From Allodiplogaster sudhausi (Eukaryota > Nematoda > Chromadorea > Rhabditida > Diplogasteridae), in the NCBI GenBank assembly GCA_945643635.1, contig CALZFC010000251.1, positions 2,738,501-2,802,500 of the forward strand: a stretch of 64,000 bases of DNA, read 5' to 3'. The notes under the pieces are model-generated. The model was not told the DNA's origin. It was given only the letters and a program-made list of their open reading frames with translations, and did not search any database. Positions 13,601-25,284 of the stretch are shown in pieces. Position numbers and translations under genes: made by a program. Each line of letters starts with the position of its first letter. Within the stretch, counting starts at the first letter, position 1.

Positions 13601-15045
13601 TGACTCTCTTTCTCTATTTTGGCGCATCTGACTGTTGCCCATTAATTCATTCTTTAAACTTAGTATGTTAGTAAGATCAGTTGCAGAAGCCAGGTACAAC
13701 GGTCCCGCCACAAGGTTTGACTTTTCTCTCTCCTTCTAACTTCTTACAATTAGTCTGCCAATCCATTGCACGGCGAAAACGAACACAGTCTCCTTCGTGA
13801 ACTTCCCTCCATGGCTATGAATGAGTATTGATTGCCTTGTATGAGCATGCCAAATAACGCATGAAAAAACATTTATGTTTTCATTAAGGCATGTCTTCGT
13901 TTGAACGGTCATTTATGACATTAATTTATTGCTCCAAAAGGCTAGAAGCTGGAGGAGTAAATTGATGCCATAATTATTTTTTTTAAAGATGTGTAAATTA
14001 GGGCAATTTTATACGTTAAATCAGAATACTGACTATTTACGCGTCTGGGGCAAAAGCCTGAACACAGAGCCAGGCTGCGAGCCGCCGCGACTAACCGCCG
14101 GGGTCACTTGCGGCGGTGGCGGCGGAAAACTCTTGGAAGCCATGCTCTCGGAGTTGGACACCAAGCGAAAGCGACTTGATGTCGGCGCCGTCATTGAGCT
14201 CTCGTGTAAAAAGGGTATGCTCACTTTGATCTACTTTGTCCCTTTGATCTACCTCACATCTTCGATCTAATTTATCCTTTTGATCTACGGCATCTGTTTA
14301 ATCTACTTGAAATCTTTTATCTATTTCAAATTTTTGATCTACATATGTACTTCATCTCCCTGATCTAATTCATTACCTTAATCTAATTAATCTTTTTGAC
14401 CTATTTCTTCTCTTTGATATACCTCTACTCTTTATGTATATATCTTATGACGTCATGAAAGTTGACACTGTAATTAACCTCTTTCAGGCTTCTACCCAGC
14501 TCAAAAGGAGTACTACACGAAACCGCAGAAGTTGACGTGCGGCAAGGATGGCAAGCTTACCGAATCCGAAAGCGAAGTCACAAAAATATTCACATTATTA
14601 ATAAAACTCACAGGCATTAAATTTTCTGTGTGCCCGTTATTATTAGAATTTTTCTAATTGGCTGTACAAAGTCGATCCCGAATCAGCACTTTTATTTTGC
14701 CTGCATACGAAATAGAAATGATATAAATGAAAACCGCTGTTCACCATAAACTGAGTAAAATGATCAAAAATAATTTACGCACGAATCAGTGTTTTTATTT
14801 AGTTTAGATTTAAAATAAAATAATACGAATATGATCTACGGTAAAATAAAGAGAATCTGGAAGTAAATAGAATCAATTTTGAGAACTGGTCCAATTTTAG
14901 TCGGGCGCGGCGTCGAATGGAGCCCTGACTTGCGTCGTCGGTTGCGTTGCGAGAGAGTACGCGGCGGCCGGAGAATCGACCGTGCAGAACACAGACTCCC
15001 TCGATATGAATCTGAAGGGCGTGCGCATCTTATGCAACGCGTGTT

Positions 15046-15084
<39 letters not shown>

Positions 15085-17141
15085 TGGAGGAGCGAAAAAG
15101 AAGGAGATAGAGGGAGCGAGGAATGGACACAGAGTGAGAGAGGGTAATGAGAGGCGAGATAGAAGAAGAAAAGAGAGAAAGAGTGAGGGAGAGAGGGAGG
15201 ATTTTACATTTCCTTTTTTTACAGCTTCCACTGCCTACAGCGGCGCTCGTATTCTCGTCAGCAATCACAGCTATCTCTGCGATGAATTCAGCGCCGGCAC
15301 AAGCGTTTGTTTATTTCTCCTTCTTTATGCTTCTATTTTGTTCTCCTTTTGGCAATGATGCTCTTTTGCGGTGTTCTCCTTAAACGCCTTGGACTCAAAC
15401 TGTTTCTCATAATTTCTTCTTGGCATAATTACACTTTTTATTGAAAAAGCTATACAATTGAGTTAAAAAAAAACTATTTTTATATGCGACAAATAAACTA
15501 TGTTGCTAGTAAATGGTAAAAATTTCTTCAATGTATTCGCTAATTAATAATCCATATATAACTTAATAACTATAATTAAGTATGTATGTATGTAAATTTG
15601 ATTTGCCAGTCGAGCGGCGGCACGCAGAGTCGCTCTCCGTGCACGAACGCGTGCCTCGTTCCGATCGCCGGCGACGCGGGCATTCCGAACAGCGTCAAGT
15701 TTGTCAGTTCGGCTCTCTTTTTTAAAATCTTTTTTTTTTTAATATTTTATGGATATACATTTTCCATTAATATTGTCACGACCCACTCAAAACTTTTATT
15801 TGTCAGTTCGCTTTGAGTGGCCATATTTTCTTAATTTTCGTTACAAAAAGATTATTATCATTAAATACTTTTTCTATTAATATTATCACGAGCCATAACT
15901 CCATGTTCTGTAAAACAAAATTTTTCCAAAATGTTTGCAACCGTAATCATTATGTTGCAGGAGGCCAAAGGAAAGCCGCTGGTGCCATTGCAGTTTCAGA
16001 AGAGGTATACTATAGTGGGAGACAACGGACTCGCGGTCATGTCGTGTGCGGAAGAAGGTACTCTTACCTTATGATGACTATCGGATACTTTTGAGATTCC
16101 AGTAAATTTGATCGACCGGGAAAAAAAACTAAAATTTAAATTTGCCGCCAAAAAGGCGACTCATTCGTCGGCTCGAAGACGGGCCGCGTCGAGCTGAAGT
16201 GCGATGCGGCGACCGGAACTTGGATGGACGCCGAGAACGGCCGGCCCGTCTATCCGGGCAGGATGGTGACGCCGTGCACAAAGGCGAGTCCATTTCTATT
16301 CTTAATCTCCACCCCCCCACTTCCCCAATTTAACCTGGTATAATTTTAAAACGTACTATTTAGAGTCAACTTTTTTAAACGAATTTAATGAAAAAAATTG
16401 AATAACATGAGATTCTTTTAGCGCATAAGGGTTTTTATAAGAAATAAAAGAAAAAACAAACATAGAAATAAAATAAATTAAAATAAATAAATGTCTAGGA
16501 ATCAACGGGAGCCCTCGGGCCGTGCAAGGCGTTGGCTGAGGAAGTGGCAGCGAAGGTGGGCGTCTCCCTGCAGCGACAGCATTGCCCGGCCGTCGGAGGG
16601 GAGAGCGAGGCTGCCGATTGTCTCTACTTTATGCGATGCGAGAACGGTCAGGAAGGAATATGTTATTGCTTTTTTTATTTATTCAATCAAAACATGACGA
16701 ATGCAAATTCGTTTGAAGGAAAATATCCATTGTGACTCTTGTACAGTTTCTATAAGGCATGGAACAGCTCGTTCGATTTATTTCGACTTTGTTCCACAAT
16801 GCTGTTTGGCTGTACGGAAGTGAAATTAGGAAGCCAAACAATAAAGGAGATCAGAGATATATGATAAGAACAAACCTTCTAAACCTTCTTTACTTTGCCC
16901 AAATGCATGTCTTGGTTATGAAAACCGCCATAATGCATTGTGATTGTGAAATAATATGAAACTTAGAGAAAAATGAGATACTTTAATTTGAATTATATTA
17001 CGGTAAATAATTGTTCTTATTAATTTTTCTGCAGATCCAACGAAGAGTTCGGTCCACAGCTGCGGCGTCGGCGGAAAATGGCGCAGTCTCATGAGCGATT
17101 CCATCACTGAAGAAGACATTCCGACGCTGCTCAAATGCTAA
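1171..17141 (+). CDS. giant secreted cysteine-rich protein with ~20 sushi (CCP)-like modules, 44 exons
   Basis: I joined 44 exons (5,184 nt, 1,727 codons plus stop) by splice signals; every junction keeps phase and no internal stop appears. The protein is a series of ~60-100-residue modules. Each opens with a Lys-rich or Cys-Gly start, continues with a Gly-Cys-x-hydrophobic stretch to C-x-x-G followed by F/Y-Y-P, then a Cys, Gly-x-W and a closing Cys. That is the spacing of sushi/complement-control modules, although divergent. Most modules use two exons: a phase-1 intron right after C-x-x-G and phase-0 introns at the borders. The start is unresolved: a signal-peptide-like ORF begins at 1,125 (MLLIVSMLLISLSPAA) but is one frame off exon 1. 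The last exon ends LLKC-stop at 17,139-17,141, and AATAAA lies at 17,224. Probably extracellular, in matrix, cuticle or innate recognition; function unknown. Confidence 0.85.
4848..8281 (+). other. exons 13-23 of the giant sushi-like gene
   Basis: Exons: 4848-4956, 5076-5176, 5661-5790, 5946-6109, 6373-6463, 6576-6715, 6952-7041, 7157-7309, 7427-7514, 7753-7943, 8188-8281. The introns after 4956, 6463 and 6715 start with GC. Exons 13-14 and 19-20 are the most regular modules (SGCTLAVRCKPG then FYPTD; DGCSLVVNCK then AGYYPVN). The exon 23 acceptor (CTGAG) is weak. Confidence 0.8.
9064..12911 (+). other. exons 24-33 of the giant sushi-like gene
   Basis: Exons: 9064-9191, 9439-9559, 9826-9932, 10196-10313, 10529-10680, 10765-10852, 11099-11244, 11596-11707, 11908-12053, 12725-12911. 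Exons 31 and 33 share the ending GCT-V/I-TV-x-CDEG followed by a purine-rich (GA) intron start, so adjacent modules look like a recent internal duplication. The 12,054-12,724 intron is AT-rich with nothing else visible. Confidence 0.8.
13362..17141 (+). other. exons 34-44 of the giant sushi-like gene
   Basis: Exons: 13362-13489, 13687-13714, 14068-14214, 14488-14576, 14901-15042, 15225-15304, 15610-15702, 15961-16057, 16156-16283, 16499-16646, 17035-17141. The introns after 13489 and 16283 start with GC. Exon 35 is a 28-nt micro-exon (KPGTTVPPQ). Exons 37-44 have clear counterparts on the minus strand at 61.5-63.9 kb, which independently supports these boundaries. Confidence 0.83.
14216..14440 (+). 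repeat. degenerate ~18-bp tandem repeat in an intron
   Basis: About ten diverged copies of TTTGATCTACnTnnnnTC follow one another in the intron between exons 36 and 37 of the giant gene. No coding frame runs through them. Confidence 0.75.
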
Positions 17142-17372
17142 CCAACCATTTCTTTTGAGATTGATAATTAAAACGATTTTTCAAAGGCGTAGAAATACTT
17201 TGATAACGAGTTGATGATCAACCAATAAAGCTGTAATGACAAATAATAAGATGAGAAATTGAATAAAAAGATTACTTGATTCTCGTGTTTAAAAAAAAGA
17301 TTCATTGAGCAAATAACTAAACTATATACATACATAGATATTTAAAAAATATTCATCGATATTTCACCGAAC
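17142..17372 (+). terminator. 3' UTR and poly(A) signal of the giant gene
   Basis: After the TAA at 17,139-17,141 the sequence turns AT-rich. AATAAA at 17,224-17,229, about 83 nt past the stop, is the best polyadenylation signal; a second AATAAA occurs near 17,262. Confidence 0.6.
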
Positions 17373-17376
17373 TTAA

Positions 17377-18718
17377 GAGAGCCTGTCAGTATCGTTCGAT
17401 CAAGGCTTGCATTAGAATTTTTTTCGAATTTCTTAACCAAAATTGATTATATTATACAACTCGACGTGGTGAACAAAATAGCCCACATTTCAAAGTAGAA
17501 AAAAAATTTCCGCGTGAGACCCAGTACAGTAATCTTTTAAATTACATTGGCCATAAGTTGCTTCAAACTTATAGACAACCATCGAGCTATCATTGGATAG
17601 CTGATTGGACGGGCTTTAATTTTCATGTTGATGATGTTTTCATAAAATTTGAATTTGGCTATAAAATACGGCCCTAAACATTTTCGGTGGTGGTTTTTGG
17701 CAAAATTTTACATTTTCCGTTCATTTCCACAAAACCGTTCTTACATATTCTTAAAGTGCTTGAAATTTGCTACAATATATGTCTCTTTCAAAAAAATTAA
17801 GCGTCCCGGACTATGGTTCCCAAACGCTTGAACATGATCCTGTGTAAACTGTAACACCGTGCAAGCGCATTCTTCGATCCATAACTGCGCTCAATGTCAA
17901 TATTACAAAATCGTAAGTATATCGTCTAAGAGCTCTCACGGAGATCTTCAAATGTTACATACATTATTTTATTGAAAAGTTTCTATTTATATGGGAAATT
18001 TCGTTATGTACAATAAGAAATTATACATCATAAGAAAGAGGATGAAATTTGGTACAAGATGAACACTTTCAATAGAATTCCATGCATACGATCTTTTGTT
18101 ATAAATCATAAAAGTAGTGCCAGTAGCGTCGCTGTCATTTTCTTAACTCTTAGATGATATACTTACGATTTTGTAATATTGACATTGAGCGCAGTTATGG
18201 ATAGAAGAATGCGCTTGCACGGTGTTACAGTTTACACAGGATCATGTTCAAGCGTTTGGGAACCATAGTCCGGGACGCTTAATTTTTTTGAAAGAGACAT
18301 ATATTGTAGCAAATTGCAAGCACTTTAAGAATATGTAGGAGCGGTTTTGTGAAAATGAACGGAAAATGTAAAATTTTGCCAAAACCACCCCCGAAAATGT
18401 TTAGGGCCGTATTTTAGGGCCAAATTCAAATTTTATGAAAACATCATCAACATGGAGAATAAAGCCCGTCCAATCAGCTATCCAATGATAGCTCGATGGT
18501 TGTCTAATCATAAGTTTGAAGCGACTTATGAGCAATGTAATTTAAAAGATTACTGTACTGGGTCTCACGCGGAAAATTTTTTTCAACTTTGAAATGTAGC
18601 CTATTTTGTTCACCACGTCGAGTTGTATACTGTAATTAATTTTGGTGAAGAAATTCGAAAAAAAATTGCTAGGGCAGGTCATAATAGGGCCCTGCTCGAG
18701 TCTTACTGACACCCTCTC
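17377..18718. mobile_element. foldback element flanked by TTAA (piggyBac-like non-autonomous)
   Basis: Two long inverted arms (17,377-17,932 and 18,148-18,718) surround a ~215-bp loop. The ends read GAGAGnnTGTCAGTA and its reverse complement, each bordered by TTAA (17,373-17,376 and 18,719-18,722). TTAA target duplication is the hallmark of piggyBac-family elements. It encodes no transposase, so it would depend on a helper. Confidence 0.8.
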
Positions 18719-18722
18719 TTAA

Positions 18723-20045
18723 TAAACAGTTCTTGCCCTTCTCTGCTTCCCGCTAGAACATTGTAGAACATTCAGTCTTTAATTCGCACCTTCTGCCTGA
18801 CAGAATGGTAAGAGAGCATGTGATTTAGAGAGACGCGAGTACAATGGGCTGGAAAAGTTTAGTAGACTTCGATTGTTGATCTAAATTAAAGATTTAAAAA
18901 GTTTGAACGATTTTCCTCATTGGTATCCGCCATACTTGATCACACGCGAGAATAAGCCACTGTAGAGATGAGCTATTCTCCTCTTTACTGTCGTGCGAAG
19001 AACACGTTAGATTCTGCAATAAAAAATCAAATCACTTCCCAGTTGACTTGTTGAAGTGCAAAAAAATTAATGCTTGCCGATGTAACATTCCTATTTAGGG
19101 CATGCTGACAACATTCTTTAAAATAAGCCCGTGGTTTCCTGCCGCCTCTGCTCTTCATATCAAACAAGATCGCCTGCATGACGTTATTCCGAATTTTTTT
19201 GATTTGGAGATATGTATATGCCCATCAGTATTTTCAACGATCATGATAGTGGCATGATTTGCAATGTTCATTCATGCCTACTAAAAAAGAACGTCATTGT
19301 CTCTGCTCTGCATGGTCGATAAAAATTCATATTATCCTATGCTTCCTTAACCCAATAGAGAATTCGAAAGCTCTTTACACACTCAATATAACTGTCTAGG
19401 CTTCGTTCTGGAAAAGTGAGCAATAGGATGTCTGAGCTGCCTAAAAATTGAAGATCTATAGAAATGAGAGTTGGACGTTTTTAACGATGGCGAATTGATA
19501 CAGTTTTTATCGTTTAAAAGATAACAATATCAAACAAAACAATAAAAGTTTGTTTTAGCCCATGCTGCTGGAGCTAGCTCGTTTCGCAGGCAAACAAATC
19601 GAGTTAAATGCCATAAGAGGATATGTTATGACATCTCAGCCATTTATGCATATTTTTAAAAACGGTCTTCACAGTCGCGTTCACCAAGGTCGAAATACAT
19701 AGGTTCTCAAATAGACGAAAACGTACAAAAATGGGTATTCAGTCCTCTATTCCAGTTCATATTATTTGTATTAATACTATTAATACTATTAATACAATTA
19801 ATATTAATATCTGACCCAATAATGTGGAGCGGGATCTGGAGAGTCATCATGGGGAAGAGGGGAGCGAAAAAAGAGAGAGATACATACATATACAGAGAGA
19901 GAAGGAAGAGAGAGCGACGAAAAGAGAGATAGAGCGGGAAGAAATAGAGAGAGAGAGGAGGGAGAGAGGTAGAGAAAGAAGAGTGAGATGGAGAAAGGGT
20001 GGGAGGCCCCAAGCAAATTGTTTTCGAATTCATTAAGATAAATAA
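18723..20045. other. intergenic, no gene seen
   Basis: No credible exon chain. A ~100-bp stretch from 19,345 (CCTTAACCCAATAGAGAATT) recurs from 26,990 in the same orientation, so it is a dispersed repeat. 19,830-20,010 is purine-rich low-complexity DNA whose long ORFs on both strands are artefacts. Confidence 0.6.
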
Positions 20046-23000
20046 TCAATCGCCATTGTCACTTCGTCGGAACTGCCGCGGCCCTGCGATAGTTGCTATC
20101 GATTCTACAGTAACCTTCCGTTCAGATCGGCAGTAGCAAAAAATGCGGCCAACCACCCTACGATACTCCTTTAAAAAGATGGTGTTGAGGTACACATCGA
20201 GAACGTATCTGAATTGTCGAATAGACCGTCTTACACAGTAAAGAAGTAAGTAATATACGTATAATAATTTAAAAAAATATTTATAATTATATATGACCGA
20301 TGTATGTTTTCAAACGATTTAGTTGCAGATTTGCATAAACACCTTGAGATGGATTGTTTGATTTGGAGAATGAAAATAAATTCGTCAAATAATTTTTGTA
20401 TTAAGCGCATGACTTTAAAATATAATGTTAGTTATGTACATATATAAGAATGTAAGACTTAAAGGAGGTCTAAGGCGAATAAATAGTGTTTTTTTTCTCT
20501 TTATGTGGTAAGGTTGAGCTAGAAACTTCGATTGCTAGTGTCCCAAAGTTACAAAAAGAACCCTCCGCCGTGAGAAAATAAACAGTATTCGCAACGTTGA
20601 ATTGGAAATATTTTAGCTTCCCGCCATTTTCAAAAAAAAAATGTTTTAGCAGGGCCACACGCTGGGACTTCGTGGTAGGAGTTTTTCTCTCATGATCTCC
20701 TTTAAAAAAGGAATATGTAGTATCATCTCGATAACATTTTTGAGCAAAAGTGCGAACATTTTAATAGTATTTAAATAAAAAACAGTTCAAATCGCTAACG
20801 AGAGGTTTCCACCGATTAGGCTGATATTAACTGCGTCTTGCCACGCCCACTCGTCGAGGTCGAAGAAACCACGAAGGGACAAAAGCTAAACATTCTACTT
20901 CTTCGTTTCTTTTTTTGCTACCATTTATGGCAACGGCTAACTTTTTTTGAATTTGCGCTCATTTGTCTGAATATGAAGAGCGATAATTTAAAAAATTTGA
21001 GAATGTAAATTAAAGGGACTAAATTTTTATTAGTTTTTTTCTTATTAATTTTTTCTTATACTTTAGCTGATCACTTACAGTGTTCGGCAAACGACACACA
21101 ATGAAGACGAGCGAAGTTACGAGAATCAAGACAGAGGGCCGCCATTGATTCGAGGCGTTCCTGGAAAAGAGAGAGTGAGAAAGCGTGTTAACTTAACGTG
21201 TGAAGAAAAAGATAGAGAGGGAACAGAAGAGACAGAGAAAGAAAGTGGTAAAGAAGATGGATAAAGAGAATTTATATGATGCCTGCGCTGGAGCATAAGT
21301 AGCTTGATGACGAGTGCGGCAGTTAATGGTATAATGAGAAGTAGCGGTAGCCATCGTATGCATGCCTAAATCACTTGTCTATTGTTTTTTTCGATCACGA
21401 AATATCAGTTAGGATTTTTCGATTAAGGAACATCAAGAGGTCACCTCGTTGACGATTTCATAGACGGGGTAGATAACGGACAAGAGCAGCGACTCGTTGA
21501 CCCCAATGTCCCAGAATCTAAACAAAAACGAATATGAATAAGCAGAGTTTACATACATATATATGTAGGTTGTGTCCTTCCACGAGATTGACAGGGAGTA
21601 GAATGTGTGTAGACGAGTCTTCAGTATGGGCTACCTTCTCGCTATTAGAAACTCCCTTCAGCTCAGGTTTGACCACTCTGTACAGCCACCTTACTTCTCT
21701 ACTCGGTGCCTCACACTTCTCTCCTTCTCCGATCACAAGCTCGCACACCGCACCACTCACACCACCACTGTGCCACAGCTCCAATCTTACGCTGCCGATC
21801 CCGAAATATCGGAATCGGGCTACACGTACATACGGAAAGAACAGGAGATGGCCTGGGGAGGGAAAATACACCATGTTGTTCCCGGAATCCGCAAATATAG
21901 TACGGGTCCACGTCAACTTGGGGTTTTAATAACTGAAGAACGGCCAGAGATGCGTGTCGATGTAAAGGCATAGCCACACGAGAACGAGGCCGCTAGTGAG
22001 AATCTCGACCGTGAGAGAGAGAGAGAGACTGAATGGCGCGAGAGAAAGCGATAGAAGAGGAAGCGGTCGCAGAAGGTGAATGGGGCGCCGCGGGGTTCTT
22101 GAGTCCTGCTCGCCAATTGTTGTGTCCGTCCACGAGAGGGAAAGAGTGAAGAATGTGTGTTGACGAGGCGAAGCGGGATTTATATAGGCGAGACTCACAT
22201 ATTCGATACAATGCCACGTGGAGAATGACAGCCAATTGGAAGCGGCCACGTGGCAATACAAACTACAAGGTGTAGTAGTCGAACTCACAGAGAAAAATAA
22301 AATCGCGTATGTATGTACGTATGTATGTAGCACAATACATGTATGTATGTAGTACCGCCAAAAAGTCTATGAACTTTTGGTTTTTCATTCATATTTTCCT
22401 TCAAAGTGTATGAAAGTAAATGAAATTTTCAGGGTTGCGTCTTTGTTCTAATAGATCTTCAGTAGCAGGATGTTGGCTTCACTGATCCCCTGCAGAGCGT
22501 AAAAAAAAATCAATAACTCAAATTACCCAGATTGCACATTTAAGCGTGCTGGACAAAATAGTTTATTTCCTTGATCTTCGGCTAGTTTTTTATTGGATAA
22601 ATGGTTAGCTCTATTCTATAACATCTCTGCAATAGCGTTTTGGTCAAGTCGCTACTTATTTACATGTTTTTACATGCGGCTTGCCTCCAGTGCGCGATCC
22701 ATTCACTCGGCCTGAGATGCAGAAGGTTGAGGAGGGTAAAATCGATCATTTACTACTATGTCTAGAGTAATCATGATGCCCATATATTCGTAGGTGTACA
22801 CTGAACTAATTCAGATGGTTACTTGATCTGTGGAAATAAGATTCTAACTATTTATGCACACTTTGGACACCGTGGTGAACTTTGGTCCGCAGCGCAGACA
22901 TGCCAAAAGTGAGCTTGCTCAGGGGTACGTGTTTCAAAAACGCTTTTGTCTTTCTATTAACGAAAGTTAATAGGCTTTTCCACGTTTAGAATTCCTATTT

Positions 23001-23989
23001 CATTCCTGGCTTCACGAGGCCACCAGGACAGTAGATCGCTTGACGGCACCCTATCGTAGAGCAATACGGTGTATTTGACAGCTGTGTGTTTAAAAACATT
23101 CACATCATTGAACTGGCTAATTGCGATAAAGACTATTGCTGTATAGAGTAAAGTGATTTGTGACCTAATCTAAAAATTTTAGGCTTTAGTTTGTTCAATT
23201 ATAAGACACCGAACAACACTATGCAAGGAGCATATTCAAACGATCTACTTTATCTGGTGGTCCCATAAACTCATTCTAGAAATAAGGCTATAGATCATGT
23301 AAAGGTATATTAACTATCATTTGAGACAGGTAAACCCGTTTTTGAAAATCAGACTCCCGCCTAGCATCACTTTAAGTTGACTGCGGACGAAAGTTATCTG
23401 CGGTGGTCATAGCGTGCTCAAACAGTTAGAATGTAATTTCCAGTACTCTAATAACCTAATGAATAAGTTCGATGATGCTCTGCGAATAAATGGACATCAT
23501 TATTACTATTGACATAGTAGTAAGTGATCGATTTTTTTCCTCCAGAACCTTCTGCATCTAAGGCAGAGTGCATGGATCACGCACTGGATTCTGCCCACAT
23601 GTACAACATGTGATATAGTAGCGTGTAGACCAAACAGTTGTTGCATAGATGTTCTAGAATACAGCTAAACCATTTATCCAATAACAACTTACCGAAGATC
23701 AAAGAAATAAACCATTTGGTCCAGCACGCCTAAATGTGCAACCCGAGAAATTTGAGTTATTGATTTTTTTATAGCTCTGTCGTGGATCCATGAAACCAAT
23801 CGTCTGCTACTGACGATCTATTAGTAGAAAGAAGCAAACCTGGAAATGTCATTAACATTCATAGACTTTGAAGGAAAATATGAATGAAAAACCAACAGTT
23901 CATAGACTTTTTGGCGGTACTGTACATACATACATAGATATTCGCTATCTACATAACAGTGTAGATGCTCTCGTGACTACAATTTAGAA

Positions 23990-24028
<39 letters not shown>

Positions 24029-24259
24029 TTGTAATAAAAATGAATGACGTTTTTTCATCAGCGTCGATTTGCTCAACCAAGTAGTATATTAAAGCGCTCG
24101 GTATGGACATGGCGAAGGCGAAGGCAACTATTACGGCAACCACGATGAATCTGGAGGCTTTTCCTGAAGAGAATTTGTATTCTCTTCAGTTGTAGCTCTG
24201 CCTAAGTCTCATTGTCATTTAACTAGGTCTGCCTTTTACTCTCTGACTCGTTCTGTCTT

Positions 24260-24308
<49 letters not shown>

Positions 24309-25284
24309 TTGCTGCATACTAATTTTGTCTTTCAAACCTATACGCTTGAAATTATGCGGAAGATAAACGGCGATACATCTTTCAATACACATCGCGACGA
24401 TCAAATTCGCGCTGAAATTTGTCAAGAAAAATGATGTAATTATGAAGGGCGAAGCAAAAATTGCAGATGAGAACGATGAAGTATATGGAGTTTAAAGCAT
24501 TCTATAGCACTTGTACATTCATTTGGGTAAGTAATTTATTACTTACTTGTTTATTTACATATTTTAGCCTAGCATTTTAACAAAGAAGTATTTGTTGTGT
24601 ACCTGCATATTTGGGTCCAGTTGACAATTCCTAGACAAAAGTTGTAGTAGTAGAGAGAGATGATGTACGAATTGGATAAGTTGGCGTATGTCAGATCGCA
24701 GCAGAACTTGAGGATCAAATCGATCTGGCTGATTACGTCAGCGAGGACAGACACCTGTGGGAATCTTTCTCGAATTTATCTTGCACAAAACATTCAAAGA
24801 GAAAGAAATTAGAACATGATACGGATACGCGGTAATTTGGTAAAGGAAAAAAAGAAAAAAAGCATTGGTATTTATGCATGTAATTATAAAAGATGGCAAG
24901 CTAACTAATCAATCATATCAATTAGAGAAAAAATCTCTAAGAAACCTTGAGATATATTAATCCGTCCGACTTCAGTTGACTTAGTATGAGGAAGTTGAAG
25001 GACTGGTTTACTACTCCTGAAATTTAAGAACAGGAAATAAAACTTTGAGGAAGCGAAAAGTCGATCTTTATCTCGTTGGCATTATTCTTGCTTTTTTGAA
25101 CGCATATACTACATAGGAGCTTAAAACTCGAGCTCTAATTTACACCTTTTTCTTGACACAAAGGCAGGAGCCAAGTGATTTTGAGGCGCGAATGTTTTAT
25201 AATGATACCTAGCACGAGTACAGACGGGTAGGCGAAAAATCTAATGACATCGTAGAACGACTCGACATGATCCATATATGCCTG
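20046..25284 (-). CDS. divergent 7TM receptor (nematode GPCR), intron-rich
   Basis: Short minus-strand exons give a rhodopsin-like receptor in order. TM1 is at 25,146-25,284 (FYDVIRFFAYPSVLVLGIII); then 24,946-25,016 and 24,603-24,754 (TM2 region). TM3 is at 24,338 to ~24,500, ending MCIERCIAVYLP, where ERC takes the DRY position. TM4 is at ~24,060-24,163 (VVAVIVAFAFAMSIPSALI), TM5 at 21,445-21,517 (ESLLLSVIYPVYEIVNE), TM6 at 21,079-21,160 (VLILVTSLVFIVCRLPNT). Loop 3 ends at 20,885. The last exon, 20,046-20,208, holds the end of TM7 and a cytoplasmic tail with a CYC palmitoylation-like motif. A possible loop-2 exon lies near 21,880 (PYYICGFREQHG). The TM4-TM5 intron contains a transposon-like element. 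It resembles SRW/peptide-receptor-like nematode GPCRs; ligand unknown. Some boundaries are uncertain. Confidence 0.65.
22353..23919. mobile_element. Tc1/mariner-like terminal-inverted-repeat element, no transposase
   Basis: The ends match as inverted repeats over about 55 bp: TACCGCCAAAAAGTCTATGA at the left and its reverse complement at 23,900-23,919, with TA at both borders. The interior is also a diverged foldback (22,540-22,620 pairs with ~23,650-23,740). No transposase ORF is present. It sits in an intron of the receptor gene. Confidence 0.7.

Noticed and set aside
14879..15358. 159-aa plus-strand ORF containing a long Arg-Glu run
   Set aside because: It overlaps two real exons of the giant gene in the wrong frame and reads through a GA microsatellite in the intron.
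21518..21916. 132-aa ORFs open on both strands near the receptor gene
   Set aside because: No conserved domain and disagree with the receptor frame except for one possible loop exon; treated as chance ORFs.
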